DNA of 50,467 nt from JALYXS01 sp051003795 (GTDB lineage Bacteria; Acidobacteriota; Terriglobia; Bryobacterales; Bryobacteraceae): assembly GCA_051003795.1 (NCBI GenBank), contig JBPCKZ010000131.1, positions 1 to 50,467 on the forward strand. The letters are read 5' to 3'. Below the pieces are notes generated by a model, which was not told the DNA's origin, did not search any database, and worked only from the letters and a program-made list of their open reading frames with translations. The translations under genes were made by a program, and so were the position numbers. Below, one piece after another: positions 33,044-42,670 of the stretch; position 1 is the first letter of the stretch, and the number at the start of each line of letters is the position of its first letter.

Positions 33044-35038
33044 TCACGCCTTCGGCTTCCCATCGCTCCACCAGTTCTCGATCGACATCCGGTATCGCGA
33101 ATACAGATATGAAGTTAGCAACAGCAGCGCCCCGAGTGCCGCAAACGCCAACACCCGGTAGATCCTAACCAGCAGCCATACGTCGTATAAATACAGCTTC
33201 AGTACCACGATCCCAATCAAGCCCAGTCCGCCAATCCGATTCACGGCCGTGCGCGTCAACACGCCAATCGTAACCAGAACCACCGCGTAAACCGCCATCA
33301 ATATTGAGATTGAAGCGCTTTGCACGCTCTGCAAGTTTTCGTGTGCCGCGGTCCTTTCCGCCCAAACCAGCACTTGCAGAATCAGGCCCCAAAGCATCAC
33401 GATGTGGCCGGCCGCATAAGTGCCCAGCGACAAGCCTCCCCCCAGCCATCTCGACGAAAGCCATAAGCTGGCCGCCACTGTCGCAAAGGTTGGGAACCTC
33501 GGTGTCCCTCGCGCTTCCGCATCGAACAGCACAAGGCGAATCAAGATAAGTGCGAACACCGCAAGCGCGGCATACGCATATCTCCAAGCTCCCGCTTTTC
33601 GTCCAATCCACGCGATAGCCGCCGCCTCCAACGCCCACGCCATCGTGATTCGGAAACCGGCGAACTGGATCGGGATCGCAAGGGTCAAGAAGGCGGACGC
33701 CACTCCAGCCGCTAGCCATTTCGCGTCGTTCTCTCGCAGCACGTACGCCACCGCCAAGTGCGCCACCGCGAGCGCCGCAGCGATAGAACCCAGGTATTCG
33801 TGGTGTCCCGCTCGCAGCAGGCCGAACATCGGAACGAAATAGGAACCGGCGTTCAGCGGCAACAGCAAGTAATCCTCTCGCATAAAGGCGGTCTTGCGGA
33901 CCGCCGCGCGCCATGGAATCCATGCCAGAAACAATAGGAATGCGCACGTGAGCGGCACAATGAGCGCCGGTAGCGGATGCGGCGGGGATTTCATCGTCCA
34001 CACCCGGTACGAGAGCCAGAACGAAATCAACGAGACCAGAACCATTCGCGGCCATTTCCGCCTGTCGGCGATTCCCAATCCCGCCGCCGCGAGCGCCAAC
34101 ACCAGCACCGGATAGGGCCCAACGGTATCCATCCAGAAGACCGCAATCCCTGCATTCACCGCCAACTGCGAGGCGTACACGATCGAGCGAATCCGCGAGC
34201 TCGCGAACAGCCCGTGAAACCCGAGGACAAACGTAGTCGCCACCAATTGTTTCGAAGGATTGAAATCCCGGCTGGCCCAAGCGCCGAACAGGTACGTGGT
34301 TGCGATCAACGCCAGCCATTCGAGTCCGGGCCATTTGCGGATGCGCGCGATTGCCAGTGCCCCAAGATTCAAAAGCAACAAATAGCTGAAGAAAAACCAC
34401 GGCCGGTCGCGTCCATCGGTTAGTAAGAGTGGCGTTGCGTAACCGCCGAATAGCCCCAATGCCGCGATTGCGGCCGCATCGTAGCGCCAAGCCAAAGCCC
34501 CCGCGAGAGCGGTCGTAAGCGCCATGACCGCGAATGCCGGCCCAAGGGACACCAGATGGTAAAACGCGTACGCCGCGTATGCCGAGAGGTACAAAATCGC
34601 AAGGCCAGTGCCGGAAATTCCTTGCGCGAATACTCCCTGGTTGCGTCTCCAAAGAATGTCCGCCGCGCCTAGCTCCGCGATCGCCGCCAGAATGCCCAGC
34701 AGCACCCGGCCGGTCTCGCCGATCCACCGGTTGTCAATCGCGTATTTGAAGAAAAACCCGACGCCCAGGACCAGCGTAACCGCCCCGATGCGATTGATCC
34801 ACGTCAACCCCATCCGCGTTTCGAATTGGGGCCGCGCCGGACGCGACGGAGAAGAAGAAACCGGCGAAGGAGCGGAAACCGGCGGAGGAGCGGCAACCGC
34901 TGGTGCGGCCGCCGGTTGCGGAATCGCTATCGCCTGCTCAATCCGCCAAAGCCTCCGCGTCAGATCCGCCTGCTGCTCCTGTAGACGCGCGATCGCCCGA
35001 ATCAACTCTTGCAACCGCTCATCGCCGGCGGAATCCAT
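33044..35038 (-). CDS. DUF2339 multi-spanning membrane protein
   Basis: A 664-residue protein from ATG 35038 (an earlier frame from 35125 runs into the TolC gene). The first 40 residues are a coiled coil (LQELIRAIARLQEQQADLTR and onward), then a Pro/Ala/Ser linker (about 45-75), then a signature GLTWINRIGAVTLVLGVGFFFKYAIDN, which is characteristic of DUF2339. About 18 or more hydrophobic segments follow to the C terminus. The function of this family is unknown. It is 11 bases behind the TolC-like gene and may share its transcript. Confidence 0.85.
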   Translation of the reverse strand: MDSAGDERLQELIRAIARLQEQQADLTRRLWRIEQAIAIPQPAAAPAVAAPPPVSAPSPVSSSPSRPARPQFETRMGLTWINRIGAVTLVLGVGFFFKYAIDNRWIGETGRVLLGILAAIAELGAADILWRRNQGVFAQGISGTGLAILYLSAYAAYAFYHLVSLGPAFAVMALTTALAGALAWRYDAAAIAALGLFGGYATPLLLTDGRDRPWFFFSYLLLLNLGALAIARIRKWPGLEWLALIATTYLFGAWASRDFNPSKQLVATTFVLGFHGLFASSRIRSIVYASQLAVNAGIAVFWMDTVGPYPVLVLALAAAGLGIADRRKWPRMVLVSLISFWLSYRVWTMKSPPHPLPALIVPLTCAFLLFLAWIPWRAAVRKTAFMREDYLLLPLNAGSYFVPMFGLLRAGHHEYLGSIAAALAVAHLAVAYVLRENDAKWLAAGVASAFLTLAIPIQFAGFRITMAWALEAAAIAWIGRKAGAWRYAYAALAVFALILIRLVLFDAEARGTPRFPTFATVAASLWLSSRWLGGGLSLGTYAAGHIVMLWGLILQVLVWAERTAAHENLQSVQSASISILMAVYAVVLVTIGVLTRTAVNRIGGLGLIGIVVLKLYLYDVWLLVRIYRVLAFAALGALLLLTSYLYSRYRMSIENWWSDGKPKA

Positions 35039-35048
35039 GGTGCCGAGA

Positions 35049-36326
35049 TTAGCGGACCTCCGCCACCAGGTCTCCCGTTTGCCGCAGCAGATTGTATCTC
35101 GCCTTCTCGGCCGTGAACTGGGCATCGAAAAACGCGATCCACTTCTCGTCTTCCAGAAAACGCGCTTCTTCCACCTGCCTCAGCGACGCTCGCCCCTCCT
35201 GCATTTGCGCCAGCGTTATCGACAAACTGCCGCGCGCCAAATCCAGATCCGCCTTGGCCACCGACCGCGCCATCTCCGCCCGCTCGATATCCTGATAGTT
35301 CTTGTGAATATCGAGCGAAATCCGGTTCCGCAAAGCGTTCATCTCGATCCGCAGGTGCGCCGAGTCGCCCTCCGCCTGCCGCGTCAGCGCGTTCACCGCC
35401 GGCCCCGGCATCACCGGTAACTGGAATGAAAATCCAATCTGCCCGTTATTATGCTGAAATTTTTGGTAATATTCGTCGTAATGGTTGAATTTGGCGAAGA
35501 ATCCGTACTGCGCGACAAGATCGACCCGCGGGTTCTTCGCCGCCTTATCCGAACGGATTTCGAGGCCCTTCGCGATCATGGCCGATTCGAGCCGTTTCAA
35601 TTCCTTGTTGGACGCAAGCGCGGTCTCCACCGCCGCCTGTTCCGTTGCCGGCGTCTTCGGCGTCGCCCGATCCTCTCCCAGCGCCCGAACCCTATCTTCG
35701 GCCGTGTAGCCAAGAACCATCGCTAAAGACCTCTCGGCGAAATCCCGATCGGCAAGCAGCGATTCGGCCCGCTGTCTGGCCTTCATTACTTCGAGGTTTG
35801 CTCGATCGCTCTCGATCGGTAATTCCCGGCCTTCCTGCACCCGTCCGCGCACCGTTTCCAAAACCTTGGCGAGGCTGTCCACCTGCTTCGAAGCCATCGC
35901 GCCGAGCCGTGCCGAGCGGTCGGCGTCAAGATATAGCGACGCCGTTCGGTACGCGACTTCTTCGCGTTTCGAAGATGTCGCAAACCCCGCGCCGCGCGCG
36001 TTTTCCCGCGCCTGCGCCACCAAATAACTCTGCTGTCTGTTGTAGACGAACTGCGAGGCGCGAGCTTGAACTACCGACGGGCCCGCGCCTTCGCTGCTGA
36101 ACGGGAAACCGTTGTTATACGCGAGGCCGCTGCCAATACCGATGCGCGGCGAAAACGGATCCTTCGTAATCCGAACCGCCTGAACTGCTTTCTGCTCGTC
36201 GAGCCGCGCCAGCGCGATGTCCGGACTGTCGTTTAAAGCCCGATCCACGACCTGCCGCAATGTGAGCGTGTACACTTCGGCGTGCAAAGCGAAAGCAAGT
36301 AACCAAATGCCGTAAAACCTCTTCAT
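35049..36326 (-). CDS. TolC-family outer-membrane protein
   Basis: A 425-residue protein of normal length for the family, with signal peptide (FYGIWLLAFALHA). The start LTLRQVVDRALNDSPDIALARLDEQKA is the classic OEP beginning, and two repeats of long coiled-coil helices follow (about 20-210 and 230-410), the second with LSITLAQMQEGRASLRQVEEAR. It lies between a polysaccharide deacetylase gene (upstream) and the DUF2339 gene (downstream) on the same strand with gaps of 10-18 bases. No inner-membrane pump is present, so its partner is unknown. Confidence 0.85.
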   Translation of the reverse strand: MKRFYGIWLLAFALHAEVYTLTLRQVVDRALNDSPDIALARLDEQKAVQAVRITKDPFSPRIGIGSGLAYNNGFPFSSEGAGPSVVQARASQFVYNRQQSYLVAQARENARGAGFATSSKREEVAYRTASLYLDADRSARLGAMASKQVDSLAKVLETVRGRVQEGRELPIESDRANLEVMKARQRAESLLADRDFAERSLAMVLGYTAEDRVRALGEDRATPKTPATEQAAVETALASNKELKRLESAMIAKGLEIRSDKAAKNPRVDLVAQYGFFAKFNHYDEYYQKFQHNNGQIGFSFQLPVMPGPAVNALTRQAEGDSAHLRIEMNALRNRISLDIHKNYQDIERAEMARSVAKADLDLARGSLSITLAQMQEGRASLRQVEEARFLEDEKWIAFFDAQFTAEKARYNLLRQTGDLVAEVR

Positions 36327-36344
36327 ATAGAGATTATTGTAGGA

Positions 36345-37331
36345 TTACTTCGCCCGTTGCGCTTTCTGGTTGTGTCTGCTGAGAGTACCCATTTTCTCGT
36401 AAGCATCCCTAAGCCACGCCGGTTCCTCGGGTTCGCCCTTGTTCGGCATTCCCTGAGTTATCGACCATCGGTGAATCCAGGAGAATCCGCCCGGCCCCGC
36501 ATAGCCGTTCGGAAGCTTATATGCATCGTCTTTCAATGCCCAATCGAGCGTCACGAATCGGTACCCGCGCCGCTCGAACATGTCCAGTAACCTCGGCAGC
36601 GCTTCCGCGTTCAGGTCGTTCGCATGGATCAGCAGAACTTGCGGAAATTCGCGGCCAACCACCTCGATGGATCTCCTTTCGAAGAACGCAACCACCGATT
36701 CCATGTACGGGATGTAGGCGCTCCTCGCACGATCCTGGAGCGCCTGGTCGCCATCCTCGGCGGCTTGATGAACGACGTAGGCGAACATCCAATCCGAATT
36801 GTCGAAGGTGACTGGCGCTTGCCGGTATCCGTGCGCGGCCAGGAAGGTTTCAAGTCGTTCCGCGGTCGCGCGATCCGGCCCCGTTTGCAGCATCGGCGAA
36901 CGGAAATACCGAAGCGTGCGACCGGCAATCGCATCTTTGAGAATGGGTTCCGCTCGCAAAATATCCCGCTCGTATTTCTCGATGGGAATGGAGTTCAGGC
37001 CTTGATGCGAATACGTATGATTGCCGATTTCCGCGCCCGCCGCAATCCAGGAACGCAAAATTGTTCGGCGTTCCAAATAGCTCAGACTCGCGCAACTGCC
37101 CGCTATGGCGAACGCCGTAACGGGAACGTGTCGCGCGCGGATCGGAGCGAGCAGGCGATCCGTGGATGCGCGCAGCCGTTTGAACTCGCACGCCCCTTTG
37201 CCCGATTGTGCAAACGGGAGGTCGTCGATCGTGATCGCTACCTCCCGTCGGCTTATCGGCGCGGAGGCGAGCAACAGTGGAACGACAATTAATCCAAGCG
37301 TTCCGATCATAAACCGTTCACACTGCGACAT
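36345..37331 (-). CDS. Polysaccharide deacetylase-family (NodB-like) secreted protein
   Basis: A 328-residue protein with an N-terminal signal or anchor segment (MIGTLGLIVVPLLLASA). The NodB motifs are present: VAITIDDLPF (metal and catalytic Asp pair), EIGNHTYSHQGL (the H-x-x-x-H zinc motif) and FRSPMLQTG in place of the usual R-x-P-Y-G. The C-terminal half ends with FVTLDWALKDDAY. It probably removes acetyl groups from a cell-surface or peptidoglycan-type sugar, though the altered third motif leaves the substrate open. It is divergent from the ClC channel gene. Confidence 0.82.
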   Translation of the reverse strand: MSQCERFMIGTLGLIVVPLLLASAPISRREVAITIDDLPFAQSGKGACEFKRLRASTDRLLAPIRARHVPVTAFAIAGSCASLSYLERRTILRSWIAAGAEIGNHTYSHQGLNSIPIEKYERDILRAEPILKDAIAGRTLRYFRSPMLQTGPDRATAERLETFLAAHGYRQAPVTFDNSDWMFAYVVHQAAEDGDQALQDRARSAYIPYMESVVAFFERRSIEVVGREFPQVLLIHANDLNAEALPRLLDMFERRGYRFVTLDWALKDDAYKLPNGYAGPGGFSWIHRWSITQGMPNKGEPEEPAWLRDAYEKMGTLSRHNQKAQRAK

Positions 37332-37371
37332 AGGACGAGTTTACGGCTTGCAATCTGAAAAGATAGGATCA

Positions 37372-39081
37372 GTGCGAAAACTGCGGCTCGGGCCAAAACG
37401 ATGGAACTGGACGGGCTTTCAGAACCGCGAAGATCAGCTCTCGATCGTGCTCAGCATCGTGATCGGAGTAGTCACCGGCCTGACGGTGGTCGCTTTCATC
37501 CTGCTCACCGGCCGCCTGGCCGCTCGTCTTTACCCGCCCAGCGGTGCTGCGTGGCGCCGCGTGTTCATCCCCACCGCCGGCGCCCTCCTGACCGGATTCT
37601 TGCTGTCCCGTTATTTCCCCAACGCGCGCGGAAGCGGGATCCCCCAGACCAAGTTCGCGATGTTCATCCAGGATGGATACATCTCGCTACGGACCGTGCT
37701 GGGCAAATTCTTCTGTTGTTCCATTTCGCTCGCGAGCGGCATTGCGCTGGGACGCGAAGGCCCGTCCGTCCAGATCGGCGCGGGCATCGCTTCCGTGCTC
37801 GGCAGGCGCTTCGGCTTAAGCGCCGCGAACGTAAAGTCGTTGGTCCCGGTCGGCTGCTCGGCGGCCCTGGCGGCCGCGTTTAATACGCCCATCGCGGCCG
37901 TTTTGTTTTCGCTCGAAGAGGTGTTAGGCAATCTGCATGCGCCGGTGCTCGGGTCCGTCGTCATTGCGTCCGCTACGTCCTGGATCGTGCTGCATCTCAT
38001 CCTCGGCGACGAGCCGCTGTTCCACGTCCCCGCGTATCAGCTCGTCAATCCGCTCGAGTTCGGTATTTACGCCATTCTCGGCGTCGTGGGCGGGCTTGGC
38101 TCCGTTTGCTTTGTGAAACTGCTCCTGAAATTGCGGGTCTGGTTCAAACGGCTTCCAAAATCGACGCTGTGGCTGCAACCCGCCGTGGGCGGCCTTGTCG
38201 TGGGGCTGTTCGGATGGTTCCGTCCGGAAGTGCTCGGCGTGGGATACGACTACGTGGAGCGCGTGCTCGGCGGCGATTTCCCGCTCAAGACCGTCGCCGT
38301 GTTGGCCGTCCTGAAAATCGTCGCCACCTGTTTTTGTTACTCCTCGGGCAATGCGGGCGGAATCTTCGGCCCCAGCCTGTTTATCGGCGCCATGATCGGA
38401 GGCACGGTGGGCAGCGTCGCGCATTCTTTGTTTCCAGAGGTAACTGCAAACCCCGGCGCGTATGCGCTGATCGGAATGGGAACCGCCTTCGCGGGGATCG
38501 TGCGAACGCCGCTCACCTCGGTGATCATGATCTTCGAAATGACGCGCGATTATTCGATCATCGTGCCGCTGATGATCTCCAATCTGATCAGTTTCTTCAT
38601 CTCGCAGCAGCTTCAACGCGAGCCGATATACGAAGCGCTGGCGCTTCAGGAGGGCGTTTTTCTTCCTACCGGCGAATCGCGCGAGGAGTTCGCCGGCATC
38701 CGCGTCGCCGACGTGATGCATGCCGGAATCGAGATGCTTTCGCCGAATGCGGACCTCAACGCCGCAAAGGCTCGCTTGAAGCGGGAGAATCGCAGCTCTT
38801 GGCCGGTGGGCGAACGGAAGCGCGTCGAAGGGATGGTCAGCACGCAGCGGATCGAGACGGCGGAACCCGTTCCGGCGACCGTGGGGGAACTCGTCGCAGA
38901 CAATGCGAGTTACCCTTTCGTTCATCTGGACCACCCCTTGAGTCTCGCTCTGGAGCGCATGGGTTCGGCCGGCGTGGACGTCGTTCCCGTCGTGAGCCGC
39001 GCCGATATTCACGAAATCCAGGGAGTTGTGAGCCTGGCCGATATCCTCGCAAAATATGGCGTCGCGAACGGAAATGAGTAG
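37372..39081 (+). CDS. ClC-type chloride channel/antiporter with CBS pair
   Basis: Inner-membrane anion transporter of about 570 residues from GTG 37372 (AGGA just before); an open frame back to 37105 overlaps the divergent deacetylase gene and is rejected. Selectivity-filter motifs are complete: GSGIPQTKFAM, GREGPSVQIGAG with the gating Glu, and GNAGGIFGPSLFIGAMIG. After the membrane domain (to about 420) two CBS domains follow (RVADVMHAGIEMLSP and VGELVADNASYPFVHLDH), which commonly sense adenine nucleotides. Whether it is a channel or a proton antiporter cannot be decided from sequence. Its end overlaps the TPR gene by eight bases. Confidence 0.9.
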   Translation: MRKLRLGPKRWNWTGFQNREDQLSIVLSIVIGVVTGLTVVAFILLTGRLAARLYPPSGAAWRRVFIPTAGALLTGFLLSRYFPNARGSGIPQTKFAMFIQDGYISLRTVLGKFFCCSISLASGIALGREGPSVQIGAGIASVLGRRFGLSAANVKSLVPVGCSAALAAAFNTPIAAVLFSLEEVLGNLHAPVLGSVVIASATSWIVLHLILGDEPLFHVPAYQLVNPLEFGIYAILGVVGGLGSVCFVKLLLKLRVWFKRLPKSTLWLQPAVGGLVVGLFGWFRPEVLGVGYDYVERVLGGDFPLKTVAVLAVLKIVATCFCYSSGNAGGIFGPSLFIGAMIGGTVGSVAHSLFPEVTANPGAYALIGMGTAFAGIVRTPLTSVIMIFEMTRDYSIIVPLMISNLISFFISQQLQREPIYEALALQEGVFLPTGESREEFAGIRVADVMHAGIEMLSPNADLNAAKARLKRENRSSWPVGERKRVEGMVSTQRIETAEPVPATVGELVADNASYPFVHLDHPLSLALERMGSAGVDVVPVVSRADIHEIQGVVSLADILAKYGVANGNE

Positions 39082-40138
39082 GCCGCCGCGCTCGAAACTA
39101 TTCCTCGCTGCGGTCGTCGCCTCCGTCATCGCCGGCTTGGCCGCGGCCGATCGTATTCTCGAAAAAACTCAGCGAAACGAGTTGGAGAATGAGGCGGGCC
39201 GTTTATATGCCGACGGGTCGCGCGCCCTCGGGCAAGGCAACGCGGATCAGGCGGTCGAGATGCTTCGAAGGGCGCATATGCTGGCGCGCTCGAATCGCGA
39301 CTACGAACTCGAATTGATCGATGCGCTCCTGTTCGGGGGGCGGATTAGCGACGCCGAGCCTCTGATCGACGACGTTCTCGAACGCGACCCGAACAACGGC
39401 CGCGCGAACCTGATCGCGGCGCGCCTGAGGTTGAAGAAAGGAAGAACCGCGGAAGCGGATTCGGATTATCACCGCGCGATCTACGGCGAATGGCCCCGCG
39501 ATGCCGCCGCGAATCGCACTGCCGCCCGCCTGGAGCTTATCGACGTCTTGGCGGCGAATGGAAACAAGAAGGAACTGCTGGCCGAACTGCTTCCCCTGGA
39601 AGAGGAAGCCGGGGCAAATCTCGCGATCGAGAATCGATTGGCGAAGCTATATCTCACGGCGGGATCGCCGGCGCGCGCGGTAGACGTGTACCGCCGCCTG
39701 ATCCATCAAACCCCAGGCGATGCCGGGGCGTATACGGGCTTGGGAGAAGTCGAACTCGTGCAGGGGCGTTATCGCGATGCGCAGGCCGCATTTCTGGCGG
39801 CTTTCCGGCGTAAGCCCAATGACGTATCGATCCGGCATCGCATGGAGCTGGCGAGCACGTTGACGGCGTTAGACCCAACCGCGCGAAAGCTGCCTTCGTT
39901 GGAAAAATATCGGCGCAGCTTGCGGATTTTGGATTTGACGATCGCAAATTTCGAAGGATGTGCGGCGGTGGCAATGCCGGACGCAACCAAAGCCCCGGAG
40001 CACGTTACTAACGAGATGGCGGAGGAGAAACTGGCGCTCGCGGAAAAGCTCTGGCGCGAACGGCCGGCGGGATGCGCGGCAGCCCCGGAATCGTTGCGGC
40101 TGATTCTGGAGAAGCTCGGGCAGGAACCGGCTCGCTAG
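39074..40138 (+). CDS. TPR-repeat protein, membrane-anchored or secreted
   Basis: A 354-residue protein whose ATG at 39074 overlaps the ClC stop; an ATG at 39056 would give six more residues. A hydrophobic N-terminal segment (FLAAVVASVIAGLAAA) anchors or exports it. Several TPR-like helical pairs follow: ALGQGNADQAVEMLRRAH, ISDAEPLIDDVLERDPNNG, AGSPARAVDVYRRLIHQTP and LVQGRYRDAQAAFLAAFRRK. The last 80 residues include two Cys residues (FEGCAAVAM, AGCAAAP) that could form a disulfide. Its partner is unknown; coupling with the channel gene suggests co-expression only. Confidence 0.78.
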   Translation: MSRPPRSKLFLAAVVASVIAGLAAADRILEKTQRNELENEAGRLYADGSRALGQGNADQAVEMLRRAHMLARSNRDYELELIDALLFGGRISDAEPLIDDVLERDPNNGRANLIAARLRLKKGRTAEADSDYHRAIYGEWPRDAAANRTAARLELIDVLAANGNKKELLAELLPLEEEAGANLAIENRLAKLYLTAGSPARAVDVYRRLIHQTPGDAGAYTGLGEVELVQGRYRDAQAAFLAAFRRKPNDVSIRHRMELASTLTALDPTARKLPSLEKYRRSLRILDLTIANFEGCAAVAMPDATKAPEHVTNEMAEEKLALAEKLWRERPAGCAAAPESLRLILEKLGQEPAR

Positions 40139-40140
40139 AA

Positions 40141-41637
40141 TTGTCTTTGGCCCCGCTTTACATCCGCGTGAACGAACGCGACAACGTGGCGATCGTCGTG
40201 GCGCCGGAAGGCTTGACGGCGCGGGAGCGAATTCCGCAATCGCACAAAGTTGCCTTACACGACCTGGAGAAAGGCGAACCGGTCTGGCGGTATGGGCATA
40301 TCATTGGGAGCGCGAACCGCGCGATTCCGGCCGGCTCCTGGGTGCGGGAAGAAATGCTCGATATGCCCGCGCCTCCGCCGCTTGATGGGCTTGCGCTCGC
40401 CACCGCGATTCCCGCTCCGCTTCCTCCGCTCGAAGGCTACGAATTCGATGGTTTTCGGAACGCCGACGGCAGCGTCGGCACAAGCAATATCCTGGGCATC
40501 GCAACCACCGTCCAGTGCGTCGCGCCGACCGTCGATTACGCCGTCCGCCGCATCAAGCTTGAGATCCTGCCACGCTTCGCGAACGTCGACGACGTGGTCG
40601 CGATCACGCATTCCTACGGTTGCGGCGTCGCCATCGATGCGCCGGGCGCGGCGATTCCGATCCGCACCTTAAAGCACATCAGCCTGCACCCGAATTTCGC
40701 GGGCCAACCGCTGGTCGTGAGCCTCGGGTGCGAGAAATTGCAACCCGCGCGGTTGTTCAGTAACGATTTTCCCGTAATCGGCGAGGGCGGTATTATCCGC
40801 TTGCAGGATCAACTTGGATTCGCGGAGACCGTCGCGGCGATTATGCGGGCCGCGGAGAAGCGGCTCGCCGAACTGGGTCGGCGAAGGCGGCAGACCTGCC
40901 CGGCTTCCGATCTCGTCGTCGGTTTGCAATGCGGCGGAAGCGATGCGTTCTCCGGCGTGACATGCAATCCGGCGGTGGGATACGCGGCGGATTTGCTGGT
41001 GCGCGCCGGAGCCACCGTGATGTTCTCCGAAGTGACGGAAGTGCGCGATGCCGTCCATCTCCTGACCCCGCGCGCCGCAACCCCGCAAATCGCCCGCGAC
41101 CTCATTCGTGAAATGCGCTGGTACGACGAATACTTGGCCCGCGGCGAAGCCGACCGGAGTGCCAACACGACACCCGGCAATAAGCGCGGCGGCCTGTCGA
41201 ATATAGTCGAGAAAGCGTTGGGAAGTGTTGCCAAGGCGGGGAGCACCGCTCTGATGGCGGTCGCGAGTCATGGCGAAAAGGTCACGGCGAAAGGTCTTGT
41301 CTTCGCCGCCACGCCGGCGAGCGATTTCATCTGCGGCACGCAGCAGCTTGCCTCCATGAATATGCACGTTTTCACGACTGGCGAAGGCAGCCCTTATGGC
41401 CTCGCGCTGGTCCCGGTAGTGAAGGTTTCGTCGCGAACGGCGCTTGCGGAGAAGTGGCACGACCTGATCGATATCGATGCGGGGCGCATTGCCACCGGGC
41501 ACGCAACCATCGAAGAGATGGGCTGGGAGATTTTGCGCTTCATGCTCGATGTCGCGAGCGGACGGAAGAAAACCTGGTCGCAGCACTGGGGTTTGGGAAA
41601 TACGCTCTCGCCGTTCAATCCCGGCCCGGTGACCTGA
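40141..41637 (+). CDS. Altronate/galactarate dehydratase family protein (UxaA-like)
   Basis: An approximately 498-residue enzyme of the UxaA/GarD family, which dehydrates D-altronate or galactarate in hexuronate and sugar-acid breakdown. An N-terminal SAF-like domain (about 1-75, with VALHDLEKGEPVWRYG and IGSANRAIPAGSWV) precedes the catalytic part with GTSNILGIATTVQC, THSYGCGVAIDAPG, VSLGCEKLQP and GLQCGGSDAFSGVTCNPAVG; the Cys and His residues in these probably bind iron. The start is uncertain: TTG 40141, three bases after the TPR stop, is most natural, and an open frame from 40072 overlaps that gene. No other hexuronate genes are nearby. Confidence 0.88.
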   Translation: MSLAPLYIRVNERDNVAIVVAPEGLTARERIPQSHKVALHDLEKGEPVWRYGHIIGSANRAIPAGSWVREEMLDMPAPPPLDGLALATAIPAPLPPLEGYEFDGFRNADGSVGTSNILGIATTVQCVAPTVDYAVRRIKLEILPRFANVDDVVAITHSYGCGVAIDAPGAAIPIRTLKHISLHPNFAGQPLVVSLGCEKLQPARLFSNDFPVIGEGGIIRLQDQLGFAETVAAIMRAAEKRLAELGRRRRQTCPASDLVVGLQCGGSDAFSGVTCNPAVGYAADLLVRAGATVMFSEVTEVRDAVHLLTPRAATPQIARDLIREMRWYDEYLARGEADRSANTTPGNKRGGLSNIVEKALGSVAKAGSTALMAVASHGEKVTAKGLVFAATPASDFICGTQQLASMNMHVFTTGEGSPYGLALVPVVKVSSRTALAEKWHDLIDIDAGRIATGHATIEEMGWEILRFMLDVASGRKKTWSQHWGLGNTLSPFNPGPVT

Positions 41638-41691
41638 TTCGGGAAGCCGGCGGGAACTTGAGCGTCCCAAAACTTAGTACCATCAACCGGT

Positions 41692-42579
41692 ATGAAACTC
41701 TTACCTGTTTTCGCAATCGCTTCGGCGCTTGTGGCGCAAACAACGCCATCGCCTTGGACGGTGCAGTTCGGCAATCACTACGCCGTGCAACCGAACATCA
41801 CCTATGTCACCGCTAATAACTATGAAGCCAAGCTCGACCTCTATGAGCGTCGTGACCTTCCCGACGCCCAACCAACTGTGGTCTACATCCACGGCGGCGG
41901 ATGGGTCGGCGGCTCGAAGGAAGGCGGACTATCCGCCGCAATGCCGTGGTTCGAAATGGGCTGGAATGTCGTCAATGTCGAGTACCGGCTCGGGCGTGTT
42001 TCGCTGGCCCCCGCCGCGGTCGAGGATTGCCTCTGCGCGCTTCGCTGGGTTGCAGCCCACGCGAAAGAGCATCATATGGATCCGAACCGCATCGTCGTGA
42101 CGGGCGATTCGGCGGGTGGGCACCTCTCGCTCACCACCGGCATGATCCCGGAGAGCGCCGGATTGGATCGCGAATGCCCCGGAGTCCCGCTGCCAAAGGT
42201 CGCGGCAATCGTGGATTTCTACGGGATCACCGACGTGGGCGATCTTCTCGATGGTCCCAACCGCAAATCGTACGCGGTCGCATGGATGGGCAGCTTGCCG
42301 GATCGCAACGAAATTGCCAAGCGAGTCTCGCCTCTCACCTATGTCAGGCCGGGTCTGCCGCCGATTCTCATGATCCACGGAGATGACGATCCTACCGTGC
42401 CCTACAATCACAGCGTCCGACTGCACGAAGCCTTGGACAAGGCCGGTGTTCCGAATCGCCTATTTACCGTCCCGGGCGGTCACCACGGCCACTTTCCGGA
42501 CGACCAGTACGTTCTAGTGTACGCGGCTATTCACGATTTTCTGTCTAAACAGGGCTTGCAGAAGGCCGGGTCGCGCTAA
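41692..42579 (+). CDS. Secreted alpha/beta hydrolase (esterase, BD-FAE/HSL-like)
   Basis: A 295-residue protein with signal peptide (LLPVFAIASALVA). The oxyanion loop is HGGGW, the nucleophile elbow is VTGDSAGGH, the acid is in MIHGDDDPTVPYNHS and the catalytic His is in GGHHGHF, so the triad Ser-Asp-His is complete. HGGGW plus GDSAGG is typical of carboxylesterases in the hormone-sensitive-lipase and BD-FAE groups, which include feruloyl or acetyl-xylan esterases. The substrate is not known. It is 54 bases after the dehydratase gene; a role in plant-polymer use with it would be speculation. Confidence 0.87.
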   Translation: MKLLPVFAIASALVAQTTPSPWTVQFGNHYAVQPNITYVTANNYEAKLDLYERRDLPDAQPTVVYIHGGGWVGGSKEGGLSAAMPWFEMGWNVVNVEYRLGRVSLAPAAVEDCLCALRWVAAHAKEHHMDPNRIVVTGDSAGGHLSLTTGMIPESAGLDRECPGVPLPKVAAIVDFYGITDVGDLLDGPNRKSYAVAWMGSLPDRNEIAKRVSPLTYVRPGLPPILMIHGDDDPTVPYNHSVRLHEALDKAGVPNRLFTVPGGHHGHFPDDQYVLVYAAIHDFLSKQGLQKAGSR

Positions 42580-42670
42580 GGCTCAACGCCTTTGCGAATG
42601 GCCCGGACATTGCAAGGAAATTGCGGTACCCTGGTGCCTGGCACTTGGAACACACAAGGAGAAAATCGTA

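Noticed and set aside
37924..39129. Long 401-codon frame antisense to the ClC channel gene
   Set aside because: It mirrors the codon structure of a strongly supported transporter gene; the composition (His/Arg/Asp rich) is that of a shadow frame.
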